Assembly: GCF_046297895.1 (NCBI RefSeq)
Contig: NZ_JBKBHC010000006.1
Span: forward strand, 1 to 64,000
Length of the DNA stretch: 64,000 bases
Source of the DNA: Ferrovibrio sp046297895
GTDB taxonomy: Bacteria; Pseudomonadota; Alphaproteobacteria; Ferrovibrionales; Ferrovibrionaceae
Reading direction: 5' to 3'
In this document: in pieces, positions 51,643-59,156 of the stretch
Numbering within the stretch: the first letter of the stretch is position 1
Layout: every line of letters starts with the position of its first letter
Notes under the pieces: model-generated
Seen by the model: only the letters and a program-made list of their open reading frames with translations
What the model was told of the DNA's origin: nothing
Database searches by the model: none
Made by a program: the position numbers and the translations under genes

Positions 51643-51727
51643 GCGGGCGTGGTGGAACTGGTAGACACGCAGGATTTAGGTTCCTGTGCCGCAAGGCGTG
51701 TGGGTTCAAGTCCCTCCGCCCGCACCA
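51643..51727 (+). tRNA. tRNA-Leu (TAG)
   Basis: 85 bases. Acceptor GCGGGCG pairs with CGCCCGC, anticodon loop TTTAGGT gives TAG, a long variable arm (TGCCGCAAGGCGT) follows as in class II tRNAs, and CCA is encoded at 51725-51727. Confidence 0.96.
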
Positions 51728-51827
51728 GATCCTCCGGCGCCCCACCGCCGGCCAGACCCGCGAGACGCCAAATCCGCGAGACGGCGGGCGGCGCAACGGA
51801 ATTTAGCGAGAGACAGGTATTTCGGTC

Positions 51828-53150
51828 ATGCAGATCACGGAAATCAGCGCCTCGGGCCTGAAGCGCGAATACAAGGTGGTGATCAACGCCGCCGCGCTGG
51901 AGAGCACGGTCAACCAGAAGCTGGAGACCATCCGCGGCCAGGTCAACATGCCGGGCTTCCGCCCGGGCAAGGCCCCCGCCGCCCTCATCAAGAAGCAGTA
52001 TGGCCGCGCCCTGCTCGGCGAGGCCATGGAAGAGAGCGTCAATTCCGCGCTGCAGAAGACGCTGGACGACAACAATCTGCGTCCTGCCCTGCAGCCCAAG
52101 GTCGATATCCAGAACTTCGAGGAAGGCAAGGATTTCGAATGCACCATCGCCATCGAGGTGCTGCCCGAGATCCAGACCGGCGATTTCAAGGCGATCAAGC
52201 TGGAGCGCCTGGTGGTCGAGCCGGCCGATGCCGAGGTCGATGAATTCCTGACCCGCCTGTCGGAACAGCAGAAGACCTACGAGAAGGTCGAGCGCGCCGC
52301 CGAGAAGGGCGACCAGATCGTGATCGACTTCGTCGGCAGCGTGAACGGCGAGAAGTTCGAGGGCGGCGCCGCCAACGACTATCCGCTGGTGCTGGGCTCC
52401 AACACCTTCATCCCGGGCTTCGAGGACCAGCTGATCGGCCTCAAGGCCGGCGACCAGAAGACCGTGACCGTCACTTTCCCCGAGGCCTATGGAAATGCCG
52501 ACCTGGCCGGCAAGCCGGCAGAATTCGCCTGCACCGTGAAGGAAGTACGCGGCGGCCAGGCGGTGACGCTGGACGACGAATTCGCCAAGCGCTTCGGCCT
52601 GCAGTCGATGCAGGAGCTGAAGGACAACATCAAGCGCGATCTGGGCCAGGAATATAAGAACCTGTCGCGCATGAAGCTGAAGCGTGGCCTGCTGGACCAG
52701 CTGGCCGAGCAGCACAGCTTCGAAGTGCCGCAGGGCATGGTCGATCTCGAGTTCAACCAGATCTGGGGCGAAGTGACCGCCGACAAGGCCCGCTTCGAGG
52801 CCGAACTGGCGGAAGAGAAGAAGACCGAAGACGAGCTGAAGGCCGAATACCGCAAGATCGCCGAGCGTCGCATCCGCCTTGGCCTGCTGCTGTCGGAAGT
52901 CGGCCGCGTCAACAACATCGAGGTGAAGCCCGACGAGATCACCCGCGCGATGATCGAGCAGGCCCGCCGCTTCCCCGGCCAGGAGCGCCAGGTGATGGAG
53001 TACTTCCAGAAGAACCCGGAAGCCGCCCAGAGCCTGCGCGCCCCGATCTTCGAGGACAAGGTGGTGGATTTCATCCTTGAGATGGCCACCGTGACCGACA
53101 AGGCGGTTTCCAAGGAAGAGCTGCAGAAGGCCGCCGAACAGGTCGCCTGA
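51828..53150 (+). CDS. tig: Trigger factor
   Basis: 440 residues. Ribosome-binding loop MPGFRPGKAPA in the N-terminal domain, FKBP-type PPIase domain about 150-245 (GDQIVIDFVGSV, FIPGFEDQLIGLKAGD) and the long helical C-terminal chaperone arms. It receives nascent chains at the exit tunnel. It heads the conserved alphaproteobacterial run tig-clpP-clpX-lon-hup and ends with its own terminator. tRNA-Leu lies 100 bases upstream, another common arrangement. Confidence 0.96.
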   Translation: MQITEISASGLKREYKVVINAAALESTVNQKLETIRGQVNMPGFRPGKAPAALIKKQYGRALLGEAMEESVNSALQKTLDDNNLRPALQPKVDIQNFEEGKDFECTIAIEVLPEIQTGDFKAIKLERLVVEPADAEVDEFLTRLSEQQKTYEKVERAAEKGDQIVIDFVGSVNGEKFEGGAANDYPLVLGSNTFIPGFEDQLIGLKAGDQKTVTVTFPEAYGNADLAGKPAEFACTVKEVRGGQAVTLDDEFAKRFGLQSMQELKDNIKRDLGQEYKNLSRMKLKRGLLDQLAEQHSFEVPQGMVDLEFNQIWGEVTADKARFEAELAEEKKTEDELKAEYRKIAERRIRLGLLLSEVGRVNNIEVKPDEITRAMIEQARRFPGQERQVMEYFQKNPEAAQSLRAPIFEDKVVDFILEMATVTDKAVSKEELQKAAEQVA

Positions 53151-53175
53151 TCCGCCGGGTTCCAGGCGCTTTACG

Positions 53176-53207
53176 AAAACGCCGGGCTTGCCCGGCGTTT
53201 TTCTTTT
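53176..53207 (+). terminator. Intrinsic terminator of tig
   Basis: AAAACGCCGGGC followed by TT and GCCCGGCGTTTT makes a near-perfect stem, ending in TTTTTCTTTTT. Standard rho-independent terminator 26 bases after the tig stop. Confidence 0.92.
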
Positions 53208-53317
53208 TCAGGCCGCTATTGGGCCCGGACTGGCGTCCCGGCGGGCCCGGCCATTGCCCGAAGGCACCGACTGCGCCACATTAAGGGCACAGGATTCTTC
53301 GTTTTATAGGGCGCGTC

Positions 53318-53950
53318 ATGGAAAAGATGGTCGATACTTACATGAGCATGCTGGTTCCGATGGTGGTCGAGCAGACCAATCGGGGCGAGCGGTCCTACGA
53401 CATCTACTCCAGGCTGCTGAAGGAGCGGATCATCTTCCTGGTCGGCCCGGTCAACGACGCTGTCGCCGCCCTGGTCACCGCCCAGCTCCTGTTCCTGGAG
53501 GCCGAGAATCCCAACAAGGAAATCTCGTTCTACATCAACAGCCCGGGCGGCCTGGTCACCTCTGGCATGGCGATCTACGACACCATGCAGTATATCCGGC
53601 CCAAGATCGCCACCCTGTGCATCGGCCAGGCGGCCTCGATGGGCTCGCTGCTGCTGGCCGCCGGCGAGAAGGGCATGCGCTTTGCCCTGCCCAATGCCAG
53701 GGTGATGATCCACCAGCCCTCCGGCGGCTTCCAGGGCCAGGCGGCCGATATCGAGATCCATGCCAAGGAAATCCTCGACATGCGGGCGCGCCTGAACGGC
53801 ATCTATGCCCGCCATACCGGCAAGGATATCGCCGTGATCGAGGAGGCCATGGAACGCGACCGTTTCATGACCCCGGCCGAGGCCAAGGAATTCGGTCTGG
53901 TCGACGAGGTGGTGGACCGCCGCCCCGAGGCCATGGCCAAGAAGTCCTGA
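53318..53950 (+). CDS. clpP: ATP-dependent Clp protease proteolytic subunit ClpP
   Basis: 210 residues. Catalytic triad Ser 107 (GQAASMGS), His 132 (VMIHQPSGG) and Asp 181 (ERDRFM) with the exact spacing of E. coli ClpP. The processed N-terminus is probably near MVPMVVEQT. Works with ClpX encoded next. An in-frame ATG at 53327 is an alternative start. The 254 bases to clpX are without a gene. Confidence 0.96.
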   Translation: MEKMVDTYMSMLVPMVVEQTNRGERSYDIYSRLLKERIIFLVGPVNDAVAALVTAQLLFLEAENPNKEISFYINSPGGLVTSGMAIYDTMQYIRPKIATLCIGQAASMGSLLLAAGEKGMRFALPNARVMIHQPSGGFQGQAADIEIHAKEILDMRARLNGIYARHTGKDIAVIEEAMERDRFMTPAEAKEFGLVDEVVDRRPEAMAKKS

Positions 53951-54204
53951 TCCGGCGGCCGCCAGCCACCACCAACCCCCGGCTGTACCCGTCAGCCATC
54001 TCCGCGCGCATGTCCACGGCGCCGGCGGGGCGGGGCCGGCCGGTTGCCAAGGCGCCCGGCAGCGTTAAATCCCGGATATGTGACGGTTCCCCGCCCGCCG
54101 GAACGGCCTATGTCCGTTGTGCGGGAAGCCCCGGTTCCTTATGATGACGATTCGATGGAATAGGGCCTGCGTCGCCCGGCGCCGGCCCGCTCAGTGGAGC
54201 AGGT
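53951..54204. other. clpP-clpX intergenic region
   Basis: 254 bases with no credible coding frame. No intrinsic terminator is obvious. A separate clpX promoter is likely by length alone, but I see no clear -35/-10 pair or sigma32 site. Confidence 0.5.
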
Positions 54205-55467
54205 ATGACCAAATTGAGCGGCGGTGACTCCAAAAACACTCTGTACTGCTCGTTCTGCGGCAAGAGCCAGCACGAGGTGCGCAAGCTGATCGCCGGCCCG
54301 ACGGTGTTCATCTGCGACGAGTGCGTCGAGCTCTGCATGGACATCATCCGCGAGGAGCACAAGTCGGCCCTGGTGAAGACCCGCGACGGCGTGCCGTCGC
54401 CGCAGGAGATCTGCCGGGTGCTGGACGATTACGTGATCGGCCAGAACCATGCCAAGAAGGTGCTCTCGGTCGCCGTCCACAACCACTACAAGCGGATCGG
54501 CCACAGCGGCAAGAACAACGACGTCGAACTGGCCAAGTCGAATATCCTGCTGATCGGCCCCACCGGCTGCGGCAAGACCCTGCTGGCACAGACCCTGGCG
54601 CGCATCCTCGAAGTGCCCTTCACGATGGCCGATGCCACCACGCTGACCGAAGCCGGCTATGTGGGCGAGGATGTCGAGAACATCATCCTCAAGCTTCTGC
54701 AGTCGGCCGACTACAACGTCGAGCGGGCCCAGCGCGGCATCGTGTATATCGACGAGGTCGACAAGATCAGCCGCAAGTCGGACAACCCCTCGATCACCCG
54801 CGACGTGTCGGGCGAGGGCGTGCAGCAGGCCCTGCTGAAGATCATGGAAGGCACCGTTGCCTCCGTGCCCCCGCAGGGCGGCCGCAAGCATCCGCAGCAG
54901 GAATTCCTGCAGGTGGATACCACCAATATCCTGTTCATCTGCGGCGGCGCCTTCGCCGGGCTGGAGAAGATCATCGCCGGCCGCGGCAAGGGCACCTCGA
55001 TCGGCTTCGGCGCCGAGGTGCGCGGACCTGACGAGCGCCGCTCGGGCGAGATCCTGGCCGAAGTCGAGCCAGACGACCTGCTCAAGTTCGGCCTGATCCC
55101 GGAATTCATCGGGCGACTGCCGGTGATCGCCACCCTGCACGACCTGGACGAGGCCGCGCTGGTGGACATCCTCAGCAAGCCCAAGAACGCCCTGATCAAG
55201 CAGTACCAGCGCCTGTTCGAGATGGAAGACGTGAAGCTGACCTTCTCGGACGAGGCGGTGGCCGCCGTCGCCCGCAAGGCCATTGCCCGCAAGACCGGCG
55301 CCCGTGGCCTGCGTTCGATCCTGGAGGCGATCCTGCTCGACCCGATGTTCGACCTGCCGAACATGAACGGCGTTGAGGAGGTCGTGATCTCTCCCGATGT
55401 GGTCGAGGGGCGCGCCAAGCCGCTGCTGATCTACGCCGATCGCAAGCAGGAAGACGTCAGCGCCTGA
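54205..55467 (+). CDS. clpX: ClpX unfoldase
   Basis: 420 residues. N-terminal zinc-binding domain with Cys 15, 18, 37 and 40, Walker A GPTGCGKTLLAQ, Walker B VYIDEVDKI, and the sensor region EFIGRLPVIATL. The IGF loop that docks into ClpP is present as IGFGAEV. It unfolds SsrA-tagged and other substrates for ClpP. In alphaproteobacteria it also degrades cell-cycle regulators. Confidence 0.96.
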   Translation: MTKLSGGDSKNTLYCSFCGKSQHEVRKLIAGPTVFICDECVELCMDIIREEHKSALVKTRDGVPSPQEICRVLDDYVIGQNHAKKVLSVAVHNHYKRIGHSGKNNDVELAKSNILLIGPTGCGKTLLAQTLARILEVPFTMADATTLTEAGYVGEDVENIILKLLQSADYNVERAQRGIVYIDEVDKISRKSDNPSITRDVSGEGVQQALLKIMEGTVASVPPQGGRKHPQQEFLQVDTTNILFICGGAFAGLEKIIAGRGKGTSIGFGAEVRGPDERRSGEILAEVEPDDLLKFGLIPEFIGRLPVIATLHDLDEAALVDILSKPKNALIKQYQRLFEMEDVKLTFSDEAVAAVARKAIARKTGARGLRSILEAILLDPMFDLPNMNGVEEVVISPDVVEGRAKPLLIYADRKQEDVSA

Positions 55468-55539
55468 CCGCGCCACGGCCGGACGCCTTAACCATTGCCG
55501 ACGCTTTAACCATTATCGCCCGGTCATGCGGGCTGTCTC

Positions 55540-55857
55540 TCACAGGGGCGGCCCGTAATGTTCCACGACTGGAAAAGGCTCGTAGAATCCATGCAATAGC
55601 GCGCGCCACCGGCGGTAATCCTCCGACTGGCGAAACCCCTGTTCGTGATCGGCCAATCTGGCCCAGTACACCAGAAGCAGGTAGCGCCGCGGGTTCTCCA
55701 GGCAGGGGCGTATCTCGGCCCGCTGGCAGCCGGATTGCCGCCTGATCAGCGGCAGGGCCTGCTGCAGTGCTGTTTCGAAAGCCTTTTCCTGGCCCAGGCG
55801 CACGTCGAGCATGGCGACTTCCAGGATGTGGGCGGCATGCGACTCGGGTTGTGTCAT
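55540..55857 (-). CDS. Antibiotic biosynthesis monooxygenase (ABM) domain protein
   Basis: 105 residues from ATG 55857 (AGGAACACG upstream). ILEVAMLDVRLGQEKAFETALQQALPLIRRQSGC, then LLLVYWARLADHEQGFRQSEDYRRWRALL and the final PFPVVEHYGPPL, is the dimeric ferredoxin-like ABM fold seen in heme-degrading and quinol monooxygenases and in small stress proteins. No function can be chosen. It is antisense between clpX and lon; its start is 29 bases from the lon promoter on the other strand. Confidence 0.82.
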   Translation of the reverse strand: MTQPESHAAHILEVAMLDVRLGQEKAFETALQQALPLIRRQSGCQRAEIRPCLENPRRYLLLVYWARLADHEQGFRQSEDYRRWRALLHGFYEPFPVVEHYGPPL

Positions 55858-55886
55858 CTTCGTGTTCCTGTGCGGTGCCACCGTGC

Positions 55887-55916
55887 CTTGACGGACCTTG
55901 CTGGAATTCCCATCTT
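55887..55916 (+). promoter_or_regulatory. Sigma32-like heat-shock promoter of lon
   Basis: CTTGAC (55887-55892) and CCCATCTT (55909-55916) with a 16-base spacer. E. coli RpoH promoters read CTTGAA - N13-17 - CCCATnT, so the match is close. The site ends 71 bases before the lon start. Confidence 0.6.
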
Positions 55917-55987
55917 AACCTCTGCCAGGCGGCAAAGGGATGCCCAAAACCGGGCCTTCACGCGTCGCCCCTCAGGATGAAAGCCGC

Positions 55988-58402
55988 ATGTTTACATCGC
56001 CTCGCGCCCAAGTGTTTCCGGTCCTGCCCCTGCGGGACATCGTCGTATTCCCGCATATGATCGTGCCGCTCTTTGTCGGCCGCGAGAAGTCGGTGCGGGC
56101 GCTTGAGGATGTGATGAAGGACGACAAGCAGATCCTGCTGGTCGCCCAGAAGAATGCCGGTCAGGACAATCCCAATCCCGAAGACATCCACAACGTCGGC
56201 ACCATCGCTTCGGTGCTGCAGTTGCTGCGCCTGCCCGACGGCACCGTGAAGGTGCTGGTGGAAGGCAGCCAGCGCGCCAAGATCGTCAAGTTCAACGAGA
56301 ACCCGGATTTCTTCCAGGTCCAGGCCGAGGTCATCGCCGATGACAGCGGCGAGGGCCGCGAGACCGAGGCGCTGTCGCGTTCGGTGATCAACCAGTTCGA
56401 ACAGTATGTGAAGCTGAACCGGAAGATCCCGCCCGAGGTGCTGGTGTCGCTGAACCAGATCGACGACGCTTCGAAGCTGGCCGACACGGTCGCCTCGCAT
56501 CTCACCATCAAGATCAGCGACAAGCAGGAACTGCTCGAGATCGCCAACGTGGTCGAGCGGCTGGAGCGGGTCTATGCCCTGATGGAGGGCGAGATCGGCG
56601 TGCTGCAGGTCGAGAAGAAAATCCGCTCGCGCGTGAAGCGCCAGATGGAGAAGACCCAGCGCGAGTATTACCTGAACGAACAGCTCAAGGCGATCCAGAA
56701 GGAGCTGGGCGAGGGCGAGGACGGCCGCGACGAGGTGGCCGAGATCGAACTGCGCATCAAGAAGACCCGCCTGAGCAAGGAAGCCCGCGAAAAGGCCCAG
56801 GCCGAGGTCAAGAAACTGCGCTCGATGAGCCCGATGTCGGCCGAGGCCACCGTCATCCGCAACTATCTCGACTGGATGCTGTCGATCCCGTGGGGCAAGC
56901 GCAGCAAGGTCAAGAAGGACATCAAGAACGCCGAGAAGGTGCTGAATGACGACCATTACGGCCTGGAAAAGGTCAAGGAGCGCATCCTTGAATACCTCGC
57001 CGTGCAGCAGCGCTCGGGCAAGCTGAAGGGCCCGATCCTCTGCCTGGTCGGTCCGCCCGGCGTCGGCAAGACCTCGCTTGGCAAGTCGATTGCGCGCTCT
57101 ACCGGCCGCAACTTCGTGCGCGTGTCGCTTGGCGGCGTGCGCGACGAGGCCGAGATCCGTGGCCATCGCCGCACCTATATCGGTTCGATGCCCGGCAAGA
57201 TCGTCCAGTCGATGAAGAAGGCGAAGACCAACAATCCGCTCTTCCTGCTCGACGAGATCGACAAGATGGGCCAGGACTTCCGCGGCGATCCGTCATCGGC
57301 GCTGCTGGAAGTGCTCGACCCCGAGCAGAACAGCACCTTCAGCGACCATTATCTCGAGGTCGATTACGACCTGTCCGACGTGATGTTCATCTGCACGGCC
57401 AACTCGCTGCGCATGCCGCAGCCGCTGCTGGACCGCATGGAGATCATCCGCATTCCCGGCTACACCGAGGACGAGAAGGTCGAGATCTGCAAGCGCCACC
57501 TGCTGGACAAGCAGATCAAGGCCGCCGGCCTCAAGAAGGGCGAGTGGTCGATCACCGACGACGCCCTGCGCGACCTGATCCGCTATTACACCCGCGAGGC
57601 CGGCGTGCGCTCGCTGGAGCGCGAGCTGGCCAATCTGGCCCGCAAGGCGGTGAAGGAAATCCTGTCTAAGGGCGTCAAGTCGATCAAGGTCACGCCCAAG
57701 AACCTCGACAAGTATGCCGGCGTGCGCCGCTTCCGCTACGGCGAGGCCGAGCTGGAGGATCTGGTCGGCACCACGACGGGCCTGGCCTGGACCGAGGTGG
57801 GCGGTGAGTTGCTGTCCATCGAAGCCGTCATGCTGCCTGGCAAGGGCCGGATGACCATCACCGGCAAGCTGGGCGAGGTGATGCAGGAATCGGTGCAGGC
57901 GGCACGTTCCTTCGTGCGCTCGCGCGCGGTTGATTTCGGCGTCAAGCCGCCGACCTTCGACAAGCGCGACATCCATATCCACGTGCCCGAGGGGGCAACC
58001 CCGAAGGACGGCCCCTCGGCCGGCGTGGCGATGGTCACCTCGATCGTCTCGGTGCTGACCGGTGTGCCGGTGCGCAAGGACGTGGCGATGACCGGCGAGG
58101 TCACGCTGCGCGGCCGGGTGCTGCCCATCGGCGGCCTGAAGGAGAAGCTGCTGGCCGCCCATCGCGGCGGCATCAAGAAGGTATTGATCCCGAAGGATAA
58201 CGAGAAGGATCTGGTCGAGATTCCCGACAATGTGAAGAAGGGTCTCGAGATCGTGCCGGTTTCCACCTGCGAAGAGGTGCTGAAACATGCCCTGGTCGCC
58301 GAGTTGAAACCAATCGAGTGGAACGACGTTGACGATCTCAATAAGCCGGCTGTGGTCGAACCCGAAGCGGAGGGCGACCGCGAAGGCATGGTCAAGCACT
58401 GA
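55988..58402 (+). CDS. lon: Lon protease
   Basis: 804 residues from ATG 55988; an earlier in-frame ATG at 55940 would overlap the promoter leader and lacks conservation. N-terminal LAN domain (FPVLPLRDIVVFPHMIVPLFVGR), AAA+ domain with GPPGVGKTSL and FLLDEIDKM, and the C-terminal protease domain with Ser in DGPSAGVAM and Lys in GLKEKLLAAHRGG. It degrades misfolded and regulatory proteins. A sigma32-like promoter precedes it and hup follows by 27 bases. Confidence 0.96.
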   Translation: MFTSPRAQVFPVLPLRDIVVFPHMIVPLFVGREKSVRALEDVMKDDKQILLVAQKNAGQDNPNPEDIHNVGTIASVLQLLRLPDGTVKVLVEGSQRAKIVKFNENPDFFQVQAEVIADDSGEGRETEALSRSVINQFEQYVKLNRKIPPEVLVSLNQIDDASKLADTVASHLTIKISDKQELLEIANVVERLERVYALMEGEIGVLQVEKKIRSRVKRQMEKTQREYYLNEQLKAIQKELGEGEDGRDEVAEIELRIKKTRLSKEAREKAQAEVKKLRSMSPMSAEATVIRNYLDWMLSIPWGKRSKVKKDIKNAEKVLNDDHYGLEKVKERILEYLAVQQRSGKLKGPILCLVGPPGVGKTSLGKSIARSTGRNFVRVSLGGVRDEAEIRGHRRTYIGSMPGKIVQSMKKAKTNNPLFLLDEIDKMGQDFRGDPSSALLEVLDPEQNSTFSDHYLEVDYDLSDVMFICTANSLRMPQPLLDRMEIIRIPGYTEDEKVEICKRHLLDKQIKAAGLKKGEWSITDDALRDLIRYYTREAGVRSLERELANLARKAVKEILSKGVKSIKVTPKNLDKYAGVRRFRYGEAELEDLVGTTTGLAWTEVGGELLSIEAVMLPGKGRMTITGKLGEVMQESVQAARSFVRSRAVDFGVKPPTFDKRDIHIHVPEGATPKDGPSAGVAMVTSIVSVLTGVPVRKDVAMTGEVTLRGRVLPIGGLKEKLLAAHRGGIKKVLIPKDNEKDLVEIPDNVKKGLEIVPVSTCEEVLKHALVAELKPIEWNDVDDLNKPAVVEPEAEGDREGMVKH

Positions 58403-58429
58403 CGCCAGCGTGTTTCGGAGGACGGCAGC

Positions 58430-58702
58430 GTGAACAAACAGGATCTGATGGCCCAGGTGCGCGACAGCGCGGGTCTCAGCAAGGAACAGGCCGAACGCGC
58501 CGTCGAGGCGGTGTTCGAACTCATCACCGAGGCCATGCGGCGCGGCGAGGAGGTGCGGATTGTCGGCTTCGGCAGCTTCTTCGTCGGCACCCGGGCCGCC
58601 AGTCCGGGCCGCAACCCGCGCACGGGCGAACGGATCGATCTGCCGCCCACGCGGCAGCCGAAATTCCGTGCCGGCAAGACGCTGAAGGAGGCTGTCGGCT
58701 GA
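58430..58702 (+). CDS. hup: HU-type DNA-binding protein
   Basis: 90 residues from GTG 58430 (GGAGGACG upstream). HU signature GFGSFFVGTRAASPGRNPRTGE with the Pro-containing beta arm, and the usual MNKQDLMAQVRDSAGLSKEQAERAVEAVF start. It bends and compacts DNA. Following lon is its conserved place in proteobacteria. Confidence 0.95.
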   Translation: MNKQDLMAQVRDSAGLSKEQAERAVEAVFELITEAMRRGEEVRIVGFGSFFVGTRAASPGRNPRTGERIDLPPTRQPKFRAGKTLKEAVG

Positions 58703-58728
58703 GTTCGGCCTGAATGGCAGGATCATGC

Positions 58729-58756
58729 TCGGGCCCGGTAGCGATGCCGGGCCCGA
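58729..58756. terminator. GC-rich hairpin behind hup
   Basis: TCGGGCCCGG, 8-base loop, CCGGGCCCGA: a perfect 10-base stem 26 bases after the hup stop. No T-run follows, and the tRNA-Val -10 element begins 3 bases later, so it may separate hup from the tRNA promoter instead of acting as a classical terminator. Confidence 0.5.
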
Positions 58757-58758
58757 TC

Positions 58759-58767
58759 TGCTATAGA
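58759..58767 (+). promoter_or_regulatory. Extended -10 element of tRNA-Val
   Basis: TGCTATAGA, 31 bases before the tRNA; identical to the element in front of tRNA-Leu at 51602-51610. Confidence 0.5.
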
Positions 58768-58798
58768 GCCCCGGCTTTGGCCGTTCCGGCGGCCCGGC

Positions 58799-58873
58799 GG
58801 GCGGTTAGCTCAGTGGTAGAGCGCCTCGTTTACACCGAGGATGTCGGGAGTTCGACCCTCTCACCGCCCACCA
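58799..58873 (+). tRNA. tRNA-Val (TAC)
   Basis: 75 bases. Acceptor GGGCGGT pairs with ACCGCCC, anticodon stem CTCG/CGAG with loop TTTACAC (anticodon TAC), T-loop TTCGACC, encoded CCA at 58871-58873. Confidence 0.96.
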
Positions 58874-59058
58874 TTTTCTCCCTTTAATGCCAAACTCTTG
58901 TTCCATCGCGATGCTCCATCAGAGCCTCGGGGCGCGTCCCATGTGGGAATCCGGTGTGGGAGTCGGATTGTGGTTTGCCGGTTGGCCCTGAAGGGGATCG
59001 CGGCGCCATTTACCTGGGGTTCAAGGCCCCCGAGCGCTCATTCCCAGGATCCCAGACG

Positions 59059-59114
59059 GGTTGCGCCTTTTTGGCTTGACGTGGTTGCGCCTTACTCCCG
59101 ATAACGGTTGCGCC
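59059..59114. promoter_or_regulatory. putA control region with three GGTTGCGCC repeats
   Basis: GGTTGCGCC occurs at 59059-59067, 59083-59091 and 59106-59114, spaced 24 and 23 bases, about two helical turns. The ribbon-helix-helix domain of E. coli PutA binds GTTGCA; here the core is GTTGCG. A -35 (TTGACG 59076-59081) and -10 (GATAAC 59100-59105) with an 18-base spacer are interleaved with the repeats, so bound PutA would block the promoter. Confidence 0.6.
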
Positions 59115-59156
59115 GGTGACGTTTCCCGACCGGCCACGACAGGGAGAAGGCTGGCC

